Positions 38,397 through 51,542 are shown, counted from the first letter of the stretch. The stretch: 64,000 bases of DNA from Enterobacteriaceae endosymbiont of Macroplea appendiculata (GCF_012571605.1 NZ_CP046220.1:402350-466349), one strand, 5' to 3'. Program-made: numbers and translations. Notes: generated by a model from the sequence alone, not told the origin.

Positions 38397-39500
38397 ATGA
38401 ATATAAAATTAAAAAAAGTTATTATTGCGATGTCTGGTGGGGTAGATTCTTCGGTTGCTGCTTGGTTATTAACTAAACAAAATTATCAAGTAGAAGGATT
38501 ATTTATGAAAAATTGGGAATATAATGATCGTAATAGTTATTGTAATATAGCACAAGATTTACAAGATGCGACTAATATTTGTAAAAAATTATCTATTCCT
38601 TTACATAAAATGAATTTTGCATCTGAATATTGGGAATATGTATTTCAAAATTTTCTTATAGAATATCAAAAAGGTTATACACCTAATCCTGATATTTTAT
38701 GTAATAAAATTATTAAATTTAAATATTTTATGTATTTTGCTTTACAACACTTAAAAGCAGATTTTATTAGTACTGGCCATTATGCAAGATGTAAAAAAAT
38801 AAAAAACAAAATATATTTATTAACTAGCATTGATGATACTAAAGATCAAAGCTATTTTCTTTATACCCTTACACAAGAAAAATTAAAAAAAATTATATTT
38901 CCTATTGGAGGATTAAAAAAAATAGAAGTAAGATATATAGCAAAAAAATTAAATTTTATTAATGCAACTAAAAAAGATTCTACAGGAATTTGTTTTATTG
39001 GTGAAAAAAAGTTTGATATTTTTTTAAATAAGTTTCTTATATCACATCCAGGCAATATTTTTGATATTAACGGTAATTATTTAGGTAAACATAAAGGTTT
39101 AATACACTATACAATAGGACAAAGGAAAAATATAGGTATAGGAGGTTTAAAAACTTATAGTAATCAAGCATGGTATGTATATAAAAAAGATATAGTAAAT
39201 AATATTTTAATAGTAGTACAAGGGAATAATAATATATATTTACTATCTATTGGCTTGATCATTATAGATATACATTGGATTAATAATATTACTATATTAC
39301 CAAAAAAAATCTCACTTAAAACAAGATATAGACAAAAAAAAGTATATTGTAAAATATTTTTTTACACAAAAAATAAAATAAAAGTTTATTTTTCACAACC
39401 TATATCTAGTATTACACCAGGACAATCAGCAGTTTTTTACGCTAAAAATATTTGTTTAGGTGGTGGAATTATTATCAATAATATTCCGTTAATACGATAA
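38397..39500 (+). CDS. mnmA: tRNA-specific 2-thiouridylase MnmA
   Basis: 367 residues (E. coli 368). Puts the 2-thio group on U34 of Lys, Glu and Gln tRNAs, using sulfur passed along a Tus relay. PP-loop SGGVDSS is at 13-19; the catalytic cysteines are C102 (DILCNKIIKF) and C199 (STGICFIGE), both at E. coli positions; TGHYAR and YTIGQRKNIG follow. With mnmE and mnmG in the same window the complete mnm5s2U34 core is represented except mnmC and the Tus proteins. Stands alone between argS and potA. Confidence 0.97.
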   Translation: MNIKLKKVIIAMSGGVDSSVAAWLLTKQNYQVEGLFMKNWEYNDRNSYCNIAQDLQDATNICKKLSIPLHKMNFASEYWEYVFQNFLIEYQKGYTPNPDILCNKIIKFKYFMYFALQHLKADFISTGHYARCKKIKNKIYLLTSIDDTKDQSYFLYTLTQEKLKKIIFPIGGLKKIEVRYIAKKLNFINATKKDSTGICFIGEKKFDIFLNKFLISHPGNIFDINGNYLGKHKGLIHYTIGQRKNIGIGGLKTYSNQAWYVYKKDIVNNILIVVQGNNNIYLLSIGLIIIDIHWINNITILPKKISLKTRYRQKKVYCKIFFYTKNKIKVYFSQPISSITPGQSAVFYAKNICLGGGIIINNIPLIR

Positions 39501-39617
39501 AAAAGTACTATATTATTTTTATAAAATAAAAATAAAATTTTATTTATTATAATTATTATTATTGTATAATAATTCATCCAAATATTTTACTAACTTATTT
39601 AATAAGATATTATTATA

Positions 39618-40730
39618 ATGATTAATATCCATAAAACAAAAATAGTTCAATTACATAATGTAAGTAAATCTTACAACAAAAAAAAAATAATATCTCATTT
39701 TAATTTAACTATTTATCATGGAGAATTTGTAACTTTATTAGGACCTTCAGGATGTGGTAAAACTACAATTTTAAGATTAATTGCTGGTTTAGATATGGTG
39801 GACGAAGGATTAATTTTCTTAAATAATACAGATATAACACACTTATCAGCTGCACAAAGACAAATTAATACTGTTTTCCAAAGTTATGCATTATTTCCAC
39901 ATATGTCTGTATTTGATAATGTAGCATTTGGTTTGAGAATGCAAAATAAACATAATAAAATTATTAATGATAGAGTTATTAAAATACTACATATGGTACA
40001 ATTAAAACAATTTATATATAGTAAACCACATGAATTATCAGGAGGACAACAACAAAGAGTGGCTATAGCTAGAGCTATTGTTAATAAACCTCGTATATTA
40101 TTATTAGACGAATCATTATCTGCATTAGATTATAGTTTACGTAAAAAAATGCAAAGTGAATTAAAAGCATTACAACGCATTTTAGGTATTACTTTTATTT
40201 TTGTGACACATAATCAAGAAGAAGCATTAACTATTTCAGATCGCATCATTTTATTAAATAAAGGTGTAATCGAACAAGATAGTACACCAAAAGAAATGTA
40301 TGAAGAACCTAAAAATTTATTTGTTGCAAAATTTATAGGTAATATAAATATATTCCACGCTACAATTATTAAAATTTTATATAATCAACAAGTACAAGTA
40401 AATCTAGAAAATTTTATATGTAATGTTAAAGTTTTATTCCCTATTTCTATAGGTGATAAAATATATGTTCTTATACGTCCTGAAGATTTACGCATTAAAG
40501 TAATTAATAAAAAAAATAATTTGAATCAAAAAGGTCTAGTAGGTTATATTAAAGAAAAAAATTATAAAGGTATGACATTAGAATTTATTTTAGAACTAGA
40601 CAATGGGAAAATTATTACTGTAAATGAATTTTTTAACGAAAATGATCCTTATTTTGATCATGCATTACATCAAAAAATGTTAATAACCTGGGTAGAAACA
40701 TGGGAAGTGACATTACCTTATGAACAATAA
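39618..40730 (+). CDS. potA: Spermidine/putrescine ABC transporter, ATP-binding protein PotA
   Basis: 370 residues (E. coli 378). Walker [10 protein letters not shown] at 42-50, signature LSGGQQQR at 140-147, Walker B LLLDE at 161-165, H-loop [10 protein letters not shown], and a C-terminal regulatory TOBE-like domain (IRPEDLRI onward). The N-terminal [19 protein letters not shown] lines up with E. coli PotA. It overlaps potB by 11 bp. It would power polyamine import if a binding protein exists. Confidence 0.96.
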   Translation: MINIHKTKIVQLHNVSKSYNKKKIISHFNLTIYHGEFVTLLGPSGCGKTTILRLIAGLDMVDEGLIFLNNTDITHLSAAQRQINTVFQSYALFPHMSVFDNVAFGLRMQNKHNKIINDRVIKILHMVQLKQFIYSKPHELSGGQQQRVAIARAIVNKPRILLLDESLSALDYSLRKKMQSELKALQRILGITFIFVTHNQEEALTISDRIILLNKGVIEQDSTPKEMYEEPKNLFVAKFIGNINIFHATIIKILYNQQVQVNLENFICNVKVLFPISIGDKIYVLIRPEDLRIKVINKKNNLNQKGLVGYIKEKNYKGMTLEFILELDNGKIITVNEFFNENDPYFDHALHQKMLITWVETWEVTLPYEQ

Positions 40731-41598
40731 AAATGTATTATATATTAAAAAATTTATATGTGTTATTATTATAGGTTGGATATTATTATTTATGATTTTA
40801 CCTAATATTTTAATAATTATTATTAGTTTTATGCATAAAGATCATATTCACTTATTTAAAGTGCCTTATACTGTTAGCAATTATTTAAATCTTTTAAATT
40901 TTGTATATTTAAAAATTTTTTTACATTCTATGTATATATCATTATATACAACTATAATCTGTTTAATTATTGGTTATACTTTTGCATGGTATTTAGTACA
41001 TATGTCTATTACAATACAATCTTTAATGTTAACTTTATTATTTATACCATTTTGGATAAATTCGTTAACACGTATATATTCTTTAAAAATTTTTTTTAGC
41101 GTAAATGGTTGGTTTAATAAAATTTTAATTTATTTACATTTTATAAAATATCCTATACATATTATTTATACTCCCATAGCAATAATTTTAGGTTCTATAT
41201 ATATATTATTACCTTTTATGATTATGCCTATATATACTTGTTTAAAAAAATTAGATAAATCTTGTATAGAAGCCGCAAAAGATCTTGGAGCATCACCGTA
41301 TAAAATATTCTTACATGTTATTATACCATTAACTAGCCCAGGAATTATTGCTGGATGTTTACTAGTATTATTACCTTCAATTGGAATGTTTTCAATAGCA
41401 GATTTAATGGGTGGTTCAAAAAATTTATTAATAGGTAATATTATTAAAAATGAATTTTTAAATATTAGAAATTGGCCATTTGGTGCTGCGCTTAGTAATA
41501 TTATGACTATAATTACTGTCATGTTTTTACTATTATATTGGAAATTAAAATATATATGTAATAATTATACATATAAAGGCATAACTAATAATGTATAA
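40720..41598 (+). CDS. potB: Spermidine/putrescine ABC transporter permease PotB
   Basis: 292 residues, about six membrane segments. The EAA loop that docks on PotA is [20 protein letters not shown], and the [16 protein letters not shown] stretch is typical for PotB. Overlaps potA at its start and potC by 8 bp at its end, so the three genes are tightly coupled in translation. Confidence 0.95.
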   Translation: MNNKNVLYIKKFICVIIIGWILLFMILPNILIIIISFMHKDHIHLFKVPYTVSNYLNLLNFVYLKIFLHSMYISLYTTIICLIIGYTFAWYLVHMSITIQSLMLTLLFIPFWINSLTRIYSLKIFFSVNGWFNKILIYLHFIKYPIHIIYTPIAIILGSIYILLPFMIMPIYTCLKKLDKSCIEAAKDLGASPYKIFLHVIIPLTSPGIIAGCLLVLLPSIGMFSIADLMGGSKNLLIGNIIKNEFLNIRNWPFGAALSNIMTIITVMFLLLYWKLKYICNNYTYKGITNNV

Positions 41599-42379
41599 AA
41601 AAATTTTTAAATATATTTTTAAAAATCTTTTTTTATTTTTAGTTTATGTATGGTTATATATTCCTGTAATTATTTTAGTAATAAATTCATTTAATAAATC
41701 TATTTTTGGTATAGGATGGCAAGGTTTTACCATTAAATGGTATATTATCTTTTTACATAATTATTTATTATTACAAGTAACATATCATACAATAATATTA
41801 GGCATATGTTCCGCAACTATAACCATAATATTAGGATTATTAATAACATTATCTTTACAATATTTACATACTTATGTAAAATTATTTATTAATATATCCA
41901 TGGTAACTATGATATTATCTCCAGATATTGTGTTAGCTATATCATTATTATTATTATTTATGCTTATTCATTTTCCACTAGGTTTTTGGTCATTATTATG
42001 TGCTCATGTAACGTTTTGTTTGCCATATGTAGTTATTACTATGTGTGCCAGAATAAATAGTTTTGATGTATTAATCTTAGAAGCAGCAAGAGATCTAGGT
42101 GCGAATGATTTTATTATTTTAGTAAAAATAATATTACCCTTAATTACACCTACTCTTATTTCTAGTTGGTTATTAAGTTTTTTGTTATCTATAGATGATA
42201 TTACAATATCTTCTTTTGTTAGTAATCCAGAATATGAAACTTTACCATTAAGAATTTATTCAATGGCTAAACTAGGTACTACACCTGAAATTAATGTATT
42301 AGCAACTATATTAATTATGATCTCTATCATATTATTAATTATAAGTAAATTATGTTTAAAAAAATATTATAATTTTTAA
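41591..42379 (+). CDS. potC: Spermidine/putrescine ABC transporter permease PotC
   Basis: 262 residues (E. coli 264), about six membrane segments. The EAA loop is EAARDLGANDFIILVKIILP; LYIPVIILVINSFNKS at the N terminus and SIDDITISSFVSNPEYETLPLRIYS are typical. The potD gene for the periplasmic binding protein, which follows potC in E. coli, is absent: the next gene, mutM, lies on the other strand 24 bp away. Confidence 0.95.
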   Translation: MYKKIFKYIFKNLFLFLVYVWLYIPVIILVINSFNKSIFGIGWQGFTIKWYIIFLHNYLLLQVTYHTIILGICSATITIILGLLITLSLQYLHTYVKLFINISMVTMILSPDIVLAISLLLLFMLIHFPLGFWSLLCAHVTFCLPYVVITMCARINSFDVLILEAARDLGANDFIILVKIILPLITPTLISSWLLSFLLSIDDITISSFVSNPEYETLPLRIYSMAKLGTTPEINVLATILIMISIILLIISKLCLKKYYNF

Positions 42380-42403
42380 AATAAATATTTATCTATAACA
42401 TAA

Positions 42404-43222
42404 TTATTTTTGACAATATATACAAAAAAAACTACTTCTATTTCTTTGTAAAATTTTTTGAATTATATTTTTTTGACATTTACAACATAATTGTTTAGCT
42501 TTATTATAAATACATAAATACTGTGTAAAATTTCCAATATTTTGATTGGGTTGTTTATAATTATTAATAGTTGTTCCCCCATATTTAATGGATTTTATTA
42601 ATATTTGTTTAGTATACATAACTATTAATTTAACTTCATTAAAACATAAACTATTACTTTTTCTAAATGGTAATATTTTAGAAAAAAACAATATTTCATT
42701 AGCATATATATTACCTATACCAGTAACAATACTATTTGTCATTAATAATACTTTAATTGGTATTTGACTATATTGTGTTTTTTGATATAAATAAAGAGCA
42801 TGAAATTTATAATGTAATGGTTCTATACCTAATTTTTGTAAAAAATTATTCCGTATATAATATTGTGTTTCCCATAACCAAAATCCAAATTTTCTGGGAT
42901 CATTATAACGTAATATCCAATTATTATTAATAATTAAATCAATATGATCATGTTTAGTAGGTGAGATAAGATTTGTTTTAAGTATTATTAAGTTTCCTGT
43001 CATTCCTAAATGAATTATAATAGTATTATACAATAGTATTAAGATAATATATCTACCTTTCCGTTTAATATCTATAATTTTTTGATTATTAATAGTATTA
43101 ATTTCGGTAGGAATATTATATCTTAATTTATTAGTTCTAATAATAGCAAAACTAATTATTTTGTTTTGTAGTTCTTTTTTTATGAATTGGGTAATAACTT
43201 CTACTTCTGGTAATTCAGGCAT
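42404..43222 (-). CDS. mutM: Formamidopyrimidine-DNA glycosylase (MutM/Fpg)
   Basis: 272 residues (E. coli 269). Removes 8-oxoguanine and ring-opened purines. The Schiff-base proline P2 and E3 are there (MPELPEVEV), HLGMTGN and NDPRKFGF are kept, and the C-terminal zinc finger (QLCCKCQKN ... RSSFFCIYC) with its arginine is complete. The catalytic lysine at position 57 of the E. coli protein (RRAKYLL) is an arginine here (RKGRYII), which may lower activity on 8-oxoG. In E. coli mutM follows rpmB-rpmG; here it sits after mnmE on the minus strand. Confidence 0.95.
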   Translation of the reverse strand: MPELPEVEVITQFIKKELQNKIISFAIIRTNKLRYNIPTEINTINNQKIIDIKRKGRYIILILLYNTIIIHLGMTGNLIILKTNLISPTKHDHIDLIINNNWILRYNDPRKFGFWLWETQYYIRNNFLQKLGIEPLHYKFHALYLYQKTQYSQIPIKVLLMTNSIVTGIGNIYANEILFFSKILPFRKSNSLCFNEVKLIVMYTKQILIKSIKYGGTTINNYKQPNQNIGNFTQYLCIYNKAKQLCCKCQKNIIQKILQRNRSSFFCIYCQK

Positions 43223-43246
43223 TAATATTTACTCATAATATAATTT

Positions 43247-44617
43247 TTATTTACCAACACAAAAATCAGAAAAAATATTATCTAATAAATTTTGTGATGT
43301 AAATTTTCCAACAATAGAATCTAATTCTATTTGCATTAATCGGAAATTTTCAGATAATAATATTATATCTATATATTGTTTTTTAGAAACAAACATTTGT
43401 TTGCTTTGTTCTATAAGATTATATATATTATTAAAGATATTTATGTGTCTTTGTTTAGATGTAAATTGGTTCTCATTATTATTTTGATTAATAATATTAT
43501 CTTTAATATACTTCATTAATAATGATATGCCTTGTTTATTATATACAGATAATGTAATATTAGTCCAACCATTTATAACCTTAATATTAGCAATACTATT
43601 AGTAATATCTATTTTATTTCTTATAATAATAGTAAATTTTTTATTTATATTCTTTTTTACAGTATGCAAAAATTTTGATAACTGATTTTCTGTAATCATA
43701 TCTTCTACAACTAAAAAAATATAGTCAGAATTATTCATTTCTTCAAAAGTTTTTTTAATGCCAATAGATTCAATATAATCTTTTGTTTTTCTAATACCGG
43801 CTGTATCAACTAAATTAATTAACACAGAATTAAAATTAACTTTTGTTGATAAAACATCTCTAGTAGTACCTGGGATATTAGTAATAATAGATATATTTTT
43901 TTGTGTAAGTAAATTCATTAAACTAGATTTTCCAGAATTAGTTGGACCAATTAAAGTAATTTTTATACCTTCTTGTATTTTAAGATTACATAATAAATAT
44001 TTTATGATTTGTTTAGTTTGTATAGATACATAATTAATTATTTTATAAATTTTTTCATATAATTGTTTTTCATTATATTCCATAAATTCAATATTTGTTT
44101 CTAATATAGTTCTAATCTTAATTATATTATTACTAATTGGTTGTATTAATTTTAATAATGTACCATTCATTAAATTTGTAGCAGCAAATATAGCTGCTTT
44201 AGATTCAGCTGCTATTAAAGCAGATACAGCTTCTGCTTCTAATAAATTAATTTTTTTATTTAAAAAAGCTCTTTCTGTAAATTCACCAGGATTAGCTATT
44301 CTAATACCAGAAATATTCATGATAATATCATGTATTAACATTTCTAATAAAACTATTCCACCATGACAATGTAATTCTAATATATCTTCACCAGTATAAG
44401 AATATGGTTGTGGAAACCATAATACTATACCTTTATCTACGATAATATTTTGTAAATAAAAAGGTAAATAATATGCGTATCTTGGTTTCATACTTTTGAT
44501 ATGTAAAATATATTTTATTACACAACATGATTTTTGTCCTGAAATACGTATAATTCCTATTCCTCCCTTCCCTAAAGGAGTAGCACGTGCGATAATAGTA
44601 TCAATAAAAGTATTCAT
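43247..44617 (-). CDS. mnmE: tRNA modification GTPase MnmE
   Basis: 456 residues (E. coli 454). Works with MnmG on U34. The N-terminal folate-binding domain starts DTIIARATPLGKGGIGIIRISG; the G domain inserted in the helical domain has G1 GPTNSGKSS near residue 224, the G2 region PGTTRD, and DTAGI; the C-terminal catalytic cysteine is present in the last four residues (CVGK). Downstream of yidC on the minus strand (6-bp gap), the ancestral rpmH-rnpA-yidC-mnmE order. Confidence 0.97.
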   Translation of the reverse strand: MNTFIDTIIARATPLGKGGIGIIRISGQKSCCVIKYILHIKSMKPRYAYYLPFYLQNIIVDKGIVLWFPQPYSYTGEDILELHCHGGIVLLEMLIHDIIMNISGIRIANPGEFTERAFLNKKINLLEAEAVSALIAAESKAAIFAATNLMNGTLLKLIQPISNNIIKIRTILETNIEFMEYNEKQLYEKIYKIINYVSIQTKQIIKYLLCNLKIQEGIKITLIGPTNSGKSSLMNLLTQKNISIITNIPGTTRDVLSTKVNFNSVLINLVDTAGIRKTKDYIESIGIKKTFEEMNNSDYIFLVVEDMITENQLSKFLHTVKKNINKKFTIIIRNKIDITNSIANIKVINGWTNITLSVYNKQGISLLMKYIKDNIINQNNNENQFTSKQRHINIFNNIYNLIEQSKQMFVSKKQYIDIILLSENFRLMQIELDSIVGKFTSQNLLDNIFSDFCVGK

Positions 44618-44623
44618 AATATT

Positions 44624-46231
44624 TTAATTTATTTTACGATAAATATAATTTTGTTGTAATATAGTAATTATATTACTAATTATATAATATAAAATTAAAC
44701 CAGATGGAAACCATAAAAAGAAAATGCTAAATACAAATGGCATAATATACATTATATATTTTTGTATTAAATCAATATTTTGATTATAATTATTACTGGA
44801 CATTTTTTGAATATAAAAAATTGTTATACTCATAACAATCGGTAGTATGTATAATGGATCTTCTGCAGATAAATCTTTTATCCATAATAAGAATGGTGCA
44901 TGTCGTAATTCTATGGCATTCACTAACACATAATATAATGCTAAAAAAATTGGCATTTGTATTAAAAAAGGTAAAAACCCTGATAGTGGATTTAAGCTTT
45001 CTTTTTGATATAATTTAATTAACTCTTTATTAAAAATCTTTTTATTATTTTTATATTGTATCTTTAATTTTTGTATTTTAGGTTGTAGTATACGTATACG
45101 CATAATAGTCATATATTGTATTTTAGATAAAGGGTATGTAATTATTCTCATAATGCATGTAATTACTATTATCGATAACCCCCAATTTTTTGTAAATATA
45201 AATATATAATTTAATAATATAAATAATGGTCGTGATAAAAACCATAAATAACCATAATCTATTGTTGTAAAATTTAAAGGTACTATTGTTGGTATATTTT
45301 GTGTTATTTTGGGACCTAACCATAATTTCATAGATATATGATATATTTGTCTTGGTAAAATAACATTATAAAATGTTACAGATCTAATACTAATTAAATC
45401 ATGTTTAATTTTTTTAGTATATATTATACTATGTTGCTTAGTTGGTAAAATCCAAACAGTAGCAAAGTATTGTTGGATAATAGAAAACCAACCACCAGTA
45501 TTAGTATACACATACATATTATGTTTATTTAAAATTTTATTAAATAAATATTTTTGATATTTTACATTTGGAATAGAATATATTATTCCTCTAAATGTTC
45601 TAGTAAAAAAATTCATATATTTTTGATTTAAAAATGGTAATGATTTAGATGGTGTTTGTTGTAATTCATTTAATACTTGAATATTAAAAGTATTGTTAGT
45701 GTTATTAACAATTTGATGATGTATTTTAATTAAAAAACTATTTTTTTTAAAAATAAAAGTTTTTGTATATACAATATTTTTATATACATAAAAGAATGGT
45801 ACTTTTAATATATTTTTATCTTTAGCTAATTGATAAAAAGATGATGATGTAAAAAATTTTATTTTTTCAAATAATCTATCTGGAATATGTAATTGATCAG
45901 TTTTAATAATAAAACTATTAGCCGCATATATATAATTTTTTGTATGATTTAACAAGGTTAAATAATTCGCAGAACGTAATGTGTCTTTATAATTTAATAA
46001 TCTTGCTGTTATAATATTAGCATTATTCAAATTTATATATAATAATAATTTATCGGTTTTAATGATAACATAATTGTTATTAATTAAATGTGATTTTTTT
46101 TTATATCCATAAATATTATTTATAGTATATTGTTTGTAATAAACATCACTCATTTTTTTTGTAAAGTATATAGTAAATAATATACTTAATAAACATAATA
46201 TAAATATAAAAATTTTTTTTTTTAAATCCAT
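44624..46231 (-). CDS. yidC: Membrane protein insertase YidC
   Basis: 535 residues (E. coli 548). An N-terminal membrane anchor (about 7-24) is followed by a large periplasmic domain (about 30-330), strongly diverged, and the conserved five-segment insertase domain: KNWGLSIIVITCIMRIITYPLSK with the groove arginine, QMPIFLALYYVLVNAIELRHAPFLLWIKDLS stretch in part, and PSGLILYYIISNIITILQQ near the end. Inserts membrane proteins with or without SecYEG; Ffh in this window feeds the same route. yidD, normally between rnpA and yidC, is missing. Confidence 0.96.
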   Translation of the reverse strand: MDLKKKIFIFILCLLSILFTIYFTKKMSDVYYKQYTINNIYGYKKKSHLINNNYVIIKTDKLLLYINLNNANIITARLLNYKDTLRSANYLTLLNHTKNYIYAANSFIIKTDQLHIPDRLFEKIKFFTSSSFYQLAKDKNILKVPFFYVYKNIVYTKTFIFKKNSFLIKIHHQIVNNTNNTFNIQVLNELQQTPSKSLPFLNQKYMNFFTRTFRGIIYSIPNVKYQKYLFNKILNKHNMYVYTNTGGWFSIIQQYFATVWILPTKQHSIIYTKKIKHDLISIRSVTFYNVILPRQIYHISMKLWLGPKITQNIPTIVPLNFTTIDYGYLWFLSRPLFILLNYIFIFTKNWGLSIIVITCIMRIITYPLSKIQYMTIMRIRILQPKIQKLKIQYKNNKKIFNKELIKLYQKESLNPLSGFLPFLIQMPIFLALYYVLVNAIELRHAPFLLWIKDLSAEDPLYILPIVMSITIFYIQKMSSNNYNQNIDLIQKYIMYIMPFVFSIFFLWFPSGLILYYIISNIITILQQNYIYRKIN

Positions 46232-46294
46232 TATTTATGTTCTCTATTTTGCATTATATATTACATTTAATAAATTTAATAAATAAATATTATT

Positions 46295-46639
46295 TTATTT
46301 ATATTTTTCTAACAAAATATTTAAATATTTTTGTAAGGTGTTGTATTTAACATGTACAATGTTTTTATTATGAATTATAATAATATAATCCATAATTGTT
46401 ATTATATGCTGATGTAAACGAAAATATTCACGGATTATTCTTTTATGTTTATTTCTCATATGTGCATATACAATATTTTTTTTAGAAATAATAATACCAA
46501 GACGTGAATATTTAAATATATTTTGCTGAACTAATAATAGATAATATTTGTTACTATATTTTGTATGATGTTTAAATATATGATAATAATGCTTGTTAGT
46601 ATATAAACGTTGTTTTTTTTTAAAAGTAAAATTTAACAT
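46295..46639 (-). CDS. rnpA: Ribonuclease P protein component
   Basis: 114 residues (E. coli 119). Basic protein that helps RNase P RNA mature tRNA 5' ends. The hallmark block is kept as RNKHKRIIREYFR near residue 62-74, with the N-terminal FTFKKKQRLYTNKHYYHIF aligning to the family start. The rest has drifted toward Lys/Asn/Ile/Tyr. Follows rpmH by 17 bp as usual. The rnpB RNA itself is not in this window. Confidence 0.93.
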   Translation of the reverse strand: MLNFTFKKKQRLYTNKHYYHIFKHHTKYSNKYYLLLVQQNIFKYSRLGIIISKKNIVYAHMRNKHKRIIREYFRLHQHIITIMDYIIIIHNKNIVHVKYNTLQKYLNILLEKYK

Positions 46640-46656
46640 GATAGTATGAAAAATTT

Positions 46657-46800
46657 TTATTCATCAGATACACTTAAATGTACACGATGTTTACTACGAC
46701 GACGATTAATAATATTACGACCATTTTTAGTAGACATGCGTTTTCTAAAACCATGTGAACGTTTACGTTTTAATACAGAAGGTTGGTAAGTACGTTTCAT
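46657..46800 (-). CDS. rpmH: 50S ribosomal protein L34
   Basis: A 47-residue protein: [20 protein letters not shown]..., then [18 protein letters not shown] and a short tail, close to E. coli L34 (46 residues). It heads the minus-strand rpmH-rnpA-yidC-mnmE run. Divergent from dnaN with 194 bp between them, where dnaA would lie in E. coli. Confidence 0.97.
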   Translation of the reverse strand: MKRTYQPSVLKRKRSHGFRKRMSTKNGRNIINRRRSKHRVHLSVSDE

Positions 46801-46994
46801 AATTTAACCTAATAATTTAATATACGTATTATCATAAAGTTTTTTATATATAAATTCAATAATAATTATTTTATAAAATATATAATCAGAATGTTAGTGC
46901 TTTTAATTAAATTAGTATATAATATGGATTATATAAAAAATAAATTTTTAATCATCACATCTTTATTCTAAAATAAAATTAGTATAGATGAATT
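46801..46994. other. rpmH-dnaN spacer at the position of the lost dnaA
   Basis: 194 bp of AT-rich DNA between divergent rpmH and dnaN. In E. coli dnaA begins here. No open frame with DnaA similarity, no fragment and no TTATCCACA-type DnaA box is visible; the promoters for both directions must lie here. Confidence 0.75.
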
Positions 46995-48116
46995 ATGCAA
47001 TATCATATTATTATTAACCGTGAAATTTTAATTAAACCATTACAATATTTAACTAATATTATTCATAATCGTACTACTACAAATATTATACAAAATATTA
47101 TCTTGTATGTACAAGATAATGGGATTATGCTTTTAAAAAGTTCGAATTTAGAAGTAGAAATAGAAATAACTATCTTATTACAAAATTGTCATTATAAAAA
47201 ATATCTTATTGCTATACCAGGAAAAAAATTTTATAATATATGTCGTAGTTTACCTAATAAAACTAACATTAATATGTTATTTAACGATGATAAACAAGTA
47301 CATATTTCTACAACGACATGTAGTTTTATTATATCTACTATGTCTGCAGATAATTTTCCGTATATTACTCCTTGGGTTAGTGAAATCAGTTTTGCTATTA
47401 AGCATATTGTTTTAAAACAATTAATACAATGTACTTTATTTTCTACTGCATTAAATGATATTAGACAATATTTAAATGGTATTTTATTGCATATAGAAAA
47501 AAACATTGTAAATATTGTATCTACAGATGGATATCGTTTATCTTTATGTCATATTAATATGAAAAAATCTTTTAAATCTTATAAAGTTATTATTCCTCGT
47601 AAAAGTATGGTAGAATTATTACGTATACTAAATAATACTAATCAAAATATATATATTAACATAAACACAAATAACATTAGTTTTACTGATCAAAATATAA
47701 AATTTACTTCTAAACTTATTAATAGTATTTATCCAGATTATACACAACTAATTCCTATAAAATTTTTAAAAACTATTATAATAAATAAATTTAATTTTCA
47801 AAATGCATTAACACGTATTTCTATATTAGCAGATGAACATATTAAAGGAGTTACTTTAAATATAAAAAATAAAAAATTAAAATTAATTACTAAAAATATT
47901 AATAATGAAATAGCAGAAGAAACGTTAAACATTGAAGAAGAATATCCGGAATATAAAATTAATATTTCTGTTAATATAAATTATGTGTTAGATGTTATTG
48001 CTGTATTAGATAGTGATAATATAAAAATTTCATTTATTAATGCTCATTCTAGCATTAAAATAGAAGATAATAATAATACAAATAAAATATATTTAATTAT
48101 GCCTATGCAAATTTAA
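46995..48116 (+). CDS. dnaN: DNA polymerase III subunit beta (sliding clamp)
   Basis: 373 residues (E. coli 366). Ring clamp that tethers Pol III. Three similar domains can be followed: the N-terminal REILIKPLQYLTNII, the IPGKKFYNICRSLP helix, LLHIEKNIVNIVSTDGYRLSLC (E. coli VRTVATDGHRLAVC) and IPRKSMVELLRIL. The C-terminal YLIMPMQI keeps the end that forms the partner-binding pocket (E. coli YVVMPMRL). dnaA is missing before it and recF after it; gyrB follows directly. Confidence 0.96.
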   Translation: MQYHIIINREILIKPLQYLTNIIHNRTTTNIIQNIILYVQDNGIMLLKSSNLEVEIEITILLQNCHYKKYLIAIPGKKFYNICRSLPNKTNINMLFNDDKQVHISTTTCSFIISTMSADNFPYITPWVSEISFAIKHIVLKQLIQCTLFSTALNDIRQYLNGILLHIEKNIVNIVSTDGYRLSLCHINMKKSFKSYKVIIPRKSMVELLRILNNTNQNIYININTNNISFTDQNIKFTSKLINSIYPDYTQLIPIKFLKTIIINKFNFQNALTRISILADEHIKGVTLNIKNKKLKLITKNINNEIAEETLNIEEEYPEYKINISVNINYVLDVIAVLDSDNIKISFINAHSSIKIEDNNNTNKIYLIMPMQI

Positions 48117-48131
48117 AGTATATTCTTATAA

Positions 48132-50591
<2,460 letters not shown>

Positions 50592-50665
50592 ACATACAGA
50601 TTAGGTTCTAATTTTTATTTTTAAAAACATTTTTAAAAAGATTTAAAAACATGTTAATCATTATA

Positions 50666-50932
50666 TTATTTATAACGATTATAAAATAAATTTTGTGTTA
50701 TATGTAGATGATTTTCTATATTATTTTTATTATTTTTAAAAATATTTTGATTTATTAATCCCTGTTCAATTTCTTTTAGGGCTATTATTGTTGTTTTAAT
50801 ATGATTATAATTATTTATTAAAGGATTTTTCCCTTTTATTTGTATTTGTCTAGCTCTAGCAGAAGCAACAAGTACTAAATCAAAACGATTACCAATATTT
50901 TGTACTGCTTTATCTACAGTAATTTTAGCCAT
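50666..50932 (-). CDS. rpoZ: RNA polymerase subunit omega
   Basis: 88 residues (E. coli 91). The N-terminal half [30 protein letters not shown] is nearly the enteric sequence and wraps the beta-prime C terminus; [14 protein letters not shown] is the second conserved helix. The C-terminal third is Asn-rich and diverged. Its E. coli operon partners gmk and spoT are not next to it. Convergent with gyrB. Confidence 0.96.
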   Translation of the reverse strand: MAKITVDKAVQNIGNRFDLVLVASARARQIQIKGKNPLINNYNHIKTTIIALKEIEQGLINQNIFKNNKNNIENHLHITQNLFYNRYK

Positions 50933-51011
50933 AAATTATCTTTTCCTAACTTATTTTAAATATGATACATTAATAATATATAATATCATAAAATAACATT
51001 TTACCATATAG

Positions 51012-51542
51012 ATGAATTTAAATAATATACCTGCGGGTAACAATATCCCGCATAATATAAATGTAATAGTAGAAATTTCCATAAATACTAATCCTGTGAA
51101 ATATGAAATAAACAAAAAATATGGTCTCTTATTTGTAGATCGTTTTATTTCTACAACAATGATATATCCATGTAATTATGGTTATATTAACCAAACATTA
51201 TCATTAGATAATGATCCATTAGATGTATTGATATTTACAGAACATTCTATTTTACCTAGTACAGTTATTGAATGTAGACCTATAGGATTATTAAAAATGT
51301 TTGATGAATCCGGAGAAGATAAAAAAATTTTGGCAGTACCATGCAATAAAATTTCTTTAATATATCAAAATATAAAAAATATTAGTGATGTTCCCGATAT
51401 ATTTAAAAATAAAATAGTACATTTTTTTCAACATTATAAAGATTTAGAAAAAAATAAATGGAGTAAAATTGATAATTGGTATGATATAGATATTGCTAAA
51501 AAAGAAATTATAGTATCTATTAATAGATTTCATAATAAATAA
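51012..51542 (+). CDS. ppa: Inorganic pyrophosphatase
   Basis: 176 residues, as in E. coli. Hydrolyses PPi from biosynthetic reactions. The family I metal site is visible: DRFISTTMIYPCNYGYINQT and DNDPLDVLIFTE, with the later DESGEDKKILAVP aspartates. Stands alone with about 80 bp before and 117 bp after; no operon. Confidence 0.97.
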   Translation: MNLNNIPAGNNIPHNINVIVEISINTNPVKYEINKKYGLLFVDRFISTTMIYPCNYGYINQTLSLDNDPLDVLIFTEHSILPSTVIECRPIGLLKMFDESGEDKKILAVPCNKISLIYQNIKNISDVPDIFKNKIVHFFQHYKDLEKNKWSKIDNWYDIDIAKKEIIVSINRFHNK

